A stretch of 64,000 bases of DNA from Oxyruncus cristatus (taxonomy: Eukaryota > Chordata > Aves > Passeriformes > Cotingidae), in NCBI GenBank assembly GCA_013399855.1, contig VXAY01001956.1:1305068-1369067 (forward strand), in the 5' to 3' direction. Below are positions 57,619 to 64,000 of the stretch, piece after piece. Every line of letters begins with the position of its first letter. The first letter of the stretch is position 1. A program made the position numbers and the translations under genes. Below the pieces are notes generated by a model, which made no database searches, had not been told where the DNA came from, and saw only the letters and a list, made by a program, of their open reading frames with translations.

Positions 57619-57762
57619 CACAGAATCACAGAATATTCTGAGTTGGAAGGGAGCCACAGGGATCATCCAGTCCAGCCCTTAAGTGAATGGCCCATAAAGG
57701 GACAAAATCCTTGACTTTGGCATGATTAGCACCATGCTCTAAACAACTGAGCTAATCTTTGG
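57619..57762 (-). mobile_element. tRNA-Ile-headed SINE with CR1-type tail (TguSINE1-like), inverted copy
   Basis: Read on the minus strand, the element begins CCAAAGATTAGCTCAG, continues with TTAGAGCATGGTGCTAAT (closer to tRNA-Ile than the copy at 43084), and ends its head at GGGCCA near 57688. A CR1 tail follows, with TCCAACTCAGAATATTCTG and GATTCTGTGA. Tail and head junction match the copy at 43084-43228, so the two are members of one SINE family in opposite orientation. A B-box region (AGGATTTTGTCCC) is degraded, so it is not a tRNA gene. Confidence 0.92.
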
Positions 57763-59301
57763 GAAAATCCATTTTGGGTAGCATTTTCAAAATGCCTGAG
57801 TGACTGAGAAATATATGTCTTGTAACTCATTTGTCTTTCCCCCTAACACTTTATATTTCTTACATTTAGTCAGCCTCTTCCATACATATAGATAGATCAC
57901 AGAGGGCTAAAAAAAAATTATATTGAACTTTCATTAAAAAAACCCCGATTGAAACATGTATTAATAGGGGAAACAGAAGAACAAGTCCAACTCAAGCTCA
58001 GAGGAGGAATGAAATATTTTACTTCTTCAGTGGCCCGTGGCATCAGTAGGGTATTCTAAATCCATAGGACACATGTCTACGTATTTATGGCTTGTGTGCC
58101 CAGAGCCTTCTCCAGAACTCATGCTTTTGTAAACCCCACCAATTCCAGAGCCAGCCCACAGTTAGAGTTATGTGCTCCACTGATTTTAGCTAGCACAGTA
58201 CATCAGCTGGCTGAAAGCTGCCTAAGTTTTCCAGGGATTAAAATATGACTAAAGTGGTGAAAAATGAATCTGTAACACAGAGGCAATGGTCTAGCATTTG
58301 GCTACAGGTTATCACCTAGGTTGTCAGCTTTATTTATCAAACCTGGACACAAGCAGTTAGAAAGCTTCTGATGATTTCTAGCTTCTGTGTACAACTGCAG
58401 CCTTAAATCCAACTTAACATTTTCTGGGTTTGAAAATTCATATATGGTTTTTCAAAAATTTTGCTCTCTTCTCGGAATTCAACAAGCCCTTTGTGTATTT
58501 ACTGACCTTTGGGATTCACACTTCAGGAACTTTTCAAAATCTTTCCCTTTGGAGGGAGTGAAGCACAGACTAAATACGTGAACAAGTCCCTCCTTTTTAT
58601 CAGGCCCTCTGCCATTTAGTAACTCAGCACAACGCAACATTCGCCTGCTGTCACATCAGACTACCACAGCCATGCTCCAAATGTCACATTAGCAAAGTCA
58701 GGTTAAAATCACTTTGTGTTACAACACTTTCTGCACTGACCTTTTGAAGGGCCGGAATGAGAGCTTAGCTTAGCTCCCCTTGCTCCATGCAGGGAGCATC
58801 TCCTTATTTTCTCTCCAAAACGCGAGAAGCACATGCTTCATATTCAAGAGGGGGTCGTCAGCTTTTGTGAATGTGCGACATTTCTGCAATCCACTGAGCT
58901 CTCCGTGGCTCCATCCTACAACCTGTGGGTACAAGCAATCTTCTAAAAGAGTAAAATTGATTGCTTGTGGATTTGGGTCTCTGTTTAGGTCAGACACCTT
59001 GCTCTTTCCAATATGCAGGCTGAGGAGCACAGAGATCTGCTTTACCCCCACGTACTCAGCTTTCCAATTTGACTCTGTTTAGGGCAGTATGTGGAGTTAT
59101 TTTCCTCACCAGGCTTATTAATAGCTTGACCTTTTAAAATGGCCAGAAGGGTATGTGAATTACTAATTTGGGACCTATAGGGTACTCTTAATCGAAGCAA
59201 GGATCCACCATGACTGTATGATAACTGGGAATATATGTTTCCCAGGGAAGAGCTATCCAGCCCTGCTCGGTCCAAAACGTTGTGGAAAGCTACACAGAAG
59301 G
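57763..59301. other. Upstream GABBR2 intron between SINE and composite CR1
   Basis: No exon or repeat is recognised. Overlapping 93- and 100-codon frames on opposite strands at 58770-59082 are mutual shadows without domains. Confidence 0.6.
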
Positions 59302-59343
59302 ACTGGAACAGACTGTCCAGGGAGGCAGAAGAGCCACCACATC
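59302..59343 (+). mobile_element. Small CR1 ORF2-end fragment at the 5' edge of the larger CR1
   Basis: GACTGGAACAGACTGTCCAG followed by GGAGGCAGAAGAGCCACC resembles the CR1 ORF2 segment for HWN-L-RE, which also occurs at 59803-59840 in the larger element. In the frame starting at 59235 it reads [15 protein letters not shown]. It therefore belongs near the 3' end of ORF2 but sits upstream of an earlier ORF2 segment. Confidence 0.65.
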
Positions 59344-59972
59344 CAGTGTGCTCAGGTGGCCAAGAAGGCCAATGGCATCATGGCCTGGATCAAGAACAGT
59401 GTGGACAGCAGGAACAGGGAGGTGATTCTGCCCCTGGACTCAGCACTGGTGAGGCCACACCTGGAGTGCTGTGTCCAGTTCTGGGCCCCTCAGTTCAGGA
59501 AGGATATTGAGGTGCTGGAGCAGATCCAGAGGAGAGCAACCAGGCTGGTGAAGGGACTTGAGCACAAGTCCTATGAAGAGAGGTTGAAGGAGCTGGGGTT
59601 GTTTAGCCTGGAGAAGAGAAGGCTCAGGGGAGACCTCATCGCTCTCTACAACTATCTGATAGGAGGTTGTAGCCAGGTGGGGGTTGGTCTCTTCTCCCAG
59701 GCAACCAGCAGTAAGACAAGGAGGCATGGCCTTAAGCTGTGCCAGGGGAGGTTTAGGTTAGACATTAGGAAGAAATTCTTTACAGAGAGAGTAATCAGCC
59801 ATTGGAATGGGCTGCCCAGGGAAGTGGTGGATTCTCCGTCCCTGGAGGTTTTCAAGATGAGGCTGGATGTGGCACTTAGTTCCATAGTCTAGTACACCCG
59901 GTGGTGTTGGATCAAGGGTTGGACTTGATGATCTCAGAGGTCCTTTCCAACCCGTCTGATTCTATGATTCTA
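59344..59972 (+). mobile_element. CR1 LINE: C-terminal ORF2 (reverse transcriptase end) and 3' UTR
   Basis: This is a 5'-truncated chicken-repeat-1 non-LTR retrotransposon in plus orientation. An open frame ending with TAG at 59890-59892 encodes about 180 codons of the ORF2 C-terminus downstream of the catalytic reverse transcriptase motifs. Typical CR1 blocks include [47 protein letters not shown] and [18 protein letters not shown]. The 3' UTR follows, with GGTTGGACTTGATGATCTCA and a tail of TGATTCTATGATTCTAGG. It lacks the endonuclease and catalytic YxDD region and cannot move by itself. That 180 codons remain open suggests it is younger than the other CR1 scraps here. Confidence 0.95.
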
Positions 59973-59984
59973 GGATTCAGTAAA

Positions 59985-60101
59985 TGACTGGACCTGGCAT
60001 TTAGTTCTATGGTCTAGTTGACAAGGTGGTGATTGGTCAGAAGTTGGACTCGATGATCTTGGAGGTCTTTTCCAACCTGAAGGATTCTATGATTCTATGA
60101 A
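59985..60101 (+). mobile_element. Second CR1 3' end directly after the first
   Basis: It starts with ACTGGACCTGGCATTTAGTT and CTATGGTCTAG, homologous to 59861-59892 of the element just before it. It repeats the whole 3' UTR (GAAGTTGGACTCGATGATC, then TTGGAGGTCTTTTCCAACC) and ends GATTCTATGATTCTATGA. Two CR1 3' ends thus sit head-to-tail with about 12 bp between them. Confidence 0.93.
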
Positions 60102-63100
60102 TTCAGGGGATACCCTTTCATGAGGTATTCCTGTTTTCCTCCTCCCTCAAACTAGCCTTTATTGGTAAAGCTGGGATAATTCACAGTGGTCAAGCCACTG
60201 ACAGGGAGGCTGTCCCAGTGTTTCCCATGTTATCTGGGTTTTCCAAGTCCACCTAGTACAACCAGTCAAGTCCAAAATCTGGCAAAATCAAAGGAAATTG
60301 ATTATTATACATAAATGCTCCTATACAAGAGATTAACCAGTAAAGATTGCACAGTCTGTCAAGGTCAAGCATGGCCTGCATAGCTCTGAACTGGATATGC
60401 AGAGAGCAGCTCAAGGAGGAAAAATGTGTCCATGGCATAGAGGTTAAACAAAGTGGGGAGGAATATAGTGAGAACACAGTAAGCTATCAAACAGCTTTGT
60501 GTCAGTAGTTTGGGATCATATAAAATAGCACTTAGTTTTATGTACAAATGACAGTTCCCTATTTCTCTGCCTGACCCTGTTCCTTACACGTACAGTATTA
60601 ATTCAATGCATTTTTCATCCTGGCAGTAGTTTGAACTAAATCACTACTAAAACATCTGTGGTGAAATAATATTGTTACAGGTAGATGTACTAGATCAATC
60701 TAATGAAATAACTTACTCATGAGGAATTCATCCCTTGTCCTTTACAATCATTTAAGGAAAGAATTATACATGTGTTCCCACTGCAGATAACAAATACCAA
60801 GATGAATAGAATTGTAAGCAGACATTTTTCTCAACAGTCTACACTCCTGTTCTCCCTTTGACATTAAGCTTGGAACCAGTAACTCAAGAGTAAGAAAAGT
60901 ATGATTTGGTCCTTTCACTCCAGGGGCAAGGGAATGTTAGGGTCCATAGTAAGCTTTTTAAAAGTGTTCTGCCTAAGTTCAAAATGTCTGGAATATGGTT
61001 GTTGTGGGGTTTTTTTTGCCAGTATGGTTGTTGTGGGTTTTTTGACTCCTTGAGTCTGTAAGAGAAAAGTCTGAAAAAACGAGTTTACTCTTAGTCAGAT
61101 TATGTGACTACGAGAGGTCTATGCTGCCACTTGGAATAAAGAAATGGAAAGCTACTGTTTTCTGAACTGGCATTCCCACTTCATTTCTTTTCAAAAGGAG
61201 GGTGATAAACTCCTGTTTAAGCAAATCAGCAAGATTCACTGAAAGTAAACAGAGAAATGCTTATCACAGATTTGTAAAAATTCAATATTAAATAACATGA
61301 TTCAAGCCAGAAAATGACATCTGTGCCATTGTGGAGTACTACCTGAGATCAGACATTTAGAAACAAATTTCAATAGATTTTTTCCTTCCAAATCTATTAA
61401 TTAAATGTGCTCATTTTCTATTATCATATTTACAGAATAGGAATTCTTCAATTTCTGAACTAGATTTCAGTGATGATATATTGAAATAGATAGTTTTTCC
61501 AGAAAATAAAATGTCAGCTTAGAGAACAAGGTGCCAATACTACGACTGCATAATCTGCTATGACTTGAAATTAAATTACCACTTTTAATGACAAAACAAA
61601 ACAAAACTATGATTAGGATGCAAAAAGAAGGACAAATAAGTTTGAAAAGCAGTTCAGTTTTTCTGTAACCTAAATAAGGAGTTAACATCTGGATTAATAC
61701 TGCTCCTGTGCTCTCAAAGTTTTAGTGCGAATGCCTGTAATTCTGCAGCACATGATTCACCACTGCCTTTGGTCACCTACATAGTGAAAAAATCTATATT
61801 CACTGTTTTTTAAAAAAATATTCCTTTTTCATCTCCCTTATCCATGATAGGTCTGTCATAGTTGTTTTCTCATAAAACTGTGATGATATTGCCTACCATC
61901 CCAGAAGTAGTTCTATAAAGGACATTTTTGTCAAATATACTTTGTTATAAAATTCCATAGATATAGAGATCTGTTAGACTTTATAACCTTATCTTGGTAT
62001 CTCTAGCCTACACCTATACAAACGTTTACATGATGGCTTCCCGTACTACTAAACAATATTCTGTTCTGTCTGTTCAAATGGTAACATCAAATGATAAATC
62101 TATGTCCTTTCAGTGATCTAGATAAACTTCATTTTCTTCATTTCCATTCATTAGGAATTAAAGTTGTTTTAAGTCAACATTCTGTGTCTCTTGGGGAAAT
62201 ATCTGAACTACAAGTTAGGGATGATGTCACTGCAACAGATAGCATTCTCTAATTATTAACTCAAATGAAATATTTTCCCACAATATATACCAGAATATAC
62301 CAGACAGATTTCCTGTAAGTCTTCTGGCTCTTTTCATCCCCCTGTAGCTGTATTACAAATCTTTCCAGAAAAAAGTGTCTCTCAGATGCCAAAGGGAGAC
62401 ATCTGCCAGCACACAGCTTTGCAGAGAGCAGCAGGTCATGGTGGCCCTGTAACCCTCGAGAGAGCCTCTGCCTCTTCAAAAAACGGGGAGGACAGGGTGG
62501 TGACAGGGTGGGACAGCACTGTACATCATCTGAAACTGAACATCTGAACATGTTAGCTCTAGTAGAAGTAGGATTCTAAATACTAATTGAAAAAAAAATA
62601 AATTGTTTTCTAAATTGCAGTAGAAGTTGGAGAGTTCTGAAGGAAAGACCTGACAATTCTTTTAGGTCCTTTTTAGACACCATTTCTTTAGTGGGGTACT
62701 AATCTCTGCTAACTTTCTGGAGCTGGATACTTCAGTCTTTTGTAGAAATTAATTATTGTAAAATTATTTGTATTGCTTTCCAACTTTTTTTCTTTGCTGT
62801 TACATTTGAAAGTTAGTCCTTTTTCTTGGCATTTAAGACAGCTCCTAAGACATTTTTGCACAACATAGTGACAGAGACTTATCAGATACTATGAAACTTT
62901 GTGCCTCAGAGTATGCTGGATAAACTGAAACAGAATCCTATAAAAATGGTAGCTATCTCTATAATGTGTGTGCTTGTCCCAGTAATAATTATTTGCACAG
63001 TTCTGTGAAAATGATGAACAGCTCTGTAAAGCACAGGCATAGACACAGTGAAATATAGGTCTTTCCTGCTCCTCACAAGTGCCCGGGGGACAACAATGAA

Positions 63101-64000
63101 TCCAACTCCTCTCACCGACCCTGTCATGCTTATTGCAACTTTGGATGTCACAGCACACCCATAAAGCCTGAAATTGGTTGTCTTGAATACTGATAGCTGC
63201 AAAGCTGTGGTCTCCCATAGCTGCACTCCCAATGGAAAGGTTACCTACCAAAATGCTGATTTTGCTACTGGGCAGATTTCCAGCTTACAGTCTTCTCCCT
63301 GTTATTGTTGCTACACTGCTAGTAGCACCCCAGTTGGCCTGTTTAAAGCTAGCTCAGGTAAAACAAAACAAGCTGCCATGACAACCAGCAGCTGCAGTAT
63401 CAGCATACCCTTTCAGTGCATCCTTCCTGGCACTGGAATTTATATCCACACAATACTGCTTGCTCAAAATGAGGTGACTCAAGTAACTCCACACACTTAA
63501 TCCCATTAATCTTTCTTTGTAAGTAATGCCCTAAGACCCCAAACAATTTTTATAGCCCTTATCCATCCTTTCTCCGTTTTGACAGCTCATGTACAAAACT
63601 TAGGTATGTGAATCTCAATAGATTATTCCATGCTTATTTACAAAAACAAACCAAATCAACACAAACCCCAACTACTAGTAAATGATACTAACAGATTACA
63701 AGAGGAATAACTGGCACAAGCAGAAACTCTGCTGCTGGTAGGTATGGAACAGAAGAGAAATCGAAAGGAAATGTGTCAAAAATAATCTGACAATAAAAGG
63801 GGGAAACAGCTATAAACATATATTAAAATATAATCTCCTTTATGGTTTCATCTAACAGTGGATTACTACAAAATTGCCTGAGATACTGATAATAAAATTA
63901 TAGGTGATGTCCAGTGCTAGTAAGGTACAGTGTAGCATACAAGAAAAAATGAATATTGAGTATACAAATGTAGTAGTTGTTGCTAATTAATTAATAGTAT
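60102..64000. other. Upstream GABBR2 intron, distal part
   Basis: No exon is recognised. It contains a 29-bp tandem duplication at 60994-61047. The interval 62889-63500 is open for over 100 codons in three frames (two minus, one plus), but the products are unrelated to any family I know and overlap one another. Confidence 0.6.
60994..61047 (+). repeat. 29-bp tandem duplication
   Basis: TATGGTTGTTGTGGG followed by a T run occurs at 60994 and again at 61023. The copies differ only in homopolymer length and final bases. Confidence 0.85.

Noticed and set aside
59218..59343. Treating the whole 224-codon frame from 59218 as a gene
   Set aside because: Only the part after about 59350 matches CR1 ORF2; the upstream codons come from flanking DNA and a rearranged CR1 scrap. 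It is a transposon remnant, not a host gene.
62889..63500. Three overlapping open frames of 108-120 codons on both strands
   Set aside because: No family resemblance, no splice-site context and mutually exclusive frames. They do not match the GABBR2 exon expected upstream.

Overview
The window is vertebrate nuclear DNA, almost certainly from a bird and probably a passerine. It is AT-rich and intron-dominated. Its recognisable interspersed repeats are CR1 LINE fragments ending in the avian tail ATTCTATGATTCTATGA, plus two tRNA-Ile-headed SINEs with a CR1-type tail. That SINE architecture (TguSINE1-like) is known from passerine birds.

The only host gene I can support is GABBR2, the GABA-B receptor subunit 2, on the minus strand. 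Five consecutive coding exons are visible. In transcript order they are 37015-36935, 34183-34033, 33534-33402, 22059-21952 and 8155-8033. They splice together in frame and encode roughly residues 434-631 in human numbering: the end of the extracellular Venus-flytrap domain, the linker, TM1, TM2, TM3, intracellular loop 2, TM4 and the start of extracellular loop 2. Every junction has GT/AG ends and compatible phase. Exons for the N-terminal ligand-binding-like domain should lie beyond 64000, and those for TM5-TM7 and the coiled-coil tail below position 1; I found none of them here.

Layout: 1-8032 is the intron after the TM4 exon and holds a pyrimidine-skewed, degenerate coding-like stretch at about 1620-3660. 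8156-21951 is a 13.8 kb intron that begins, on the gene strand, with the exon-proximal poly-T tract described below at its acceptor end. 22060-33401 is an 11.3 kb intron with one CR1 scrap and several low-complexity tracts. 33535-34032 and 34184-36934 are short introns. 37016-64000 is at least 27 kb of upstream intron and carries nearly all the recognisable retroelements, including a composite CR1 with an open C-terminal ORF2 segment at 59302-60101 and an inverted pair of SINEs about 14 kb apart.

No CRISPR, operon, bacterial mobile element or functional RNA gene is present, and I found no new multi-gene system. The most useful observations are a 32-nt poly-T tract almost abutting the splice acceptor of the TM4 exon, an apparent one-residue shift of an N-glycosylation sequon relative to mammals, the passerine-type SINEs, and the rearranged CR1. 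Comparisons with human GABBR2 are from memory, not from an alignment run here.
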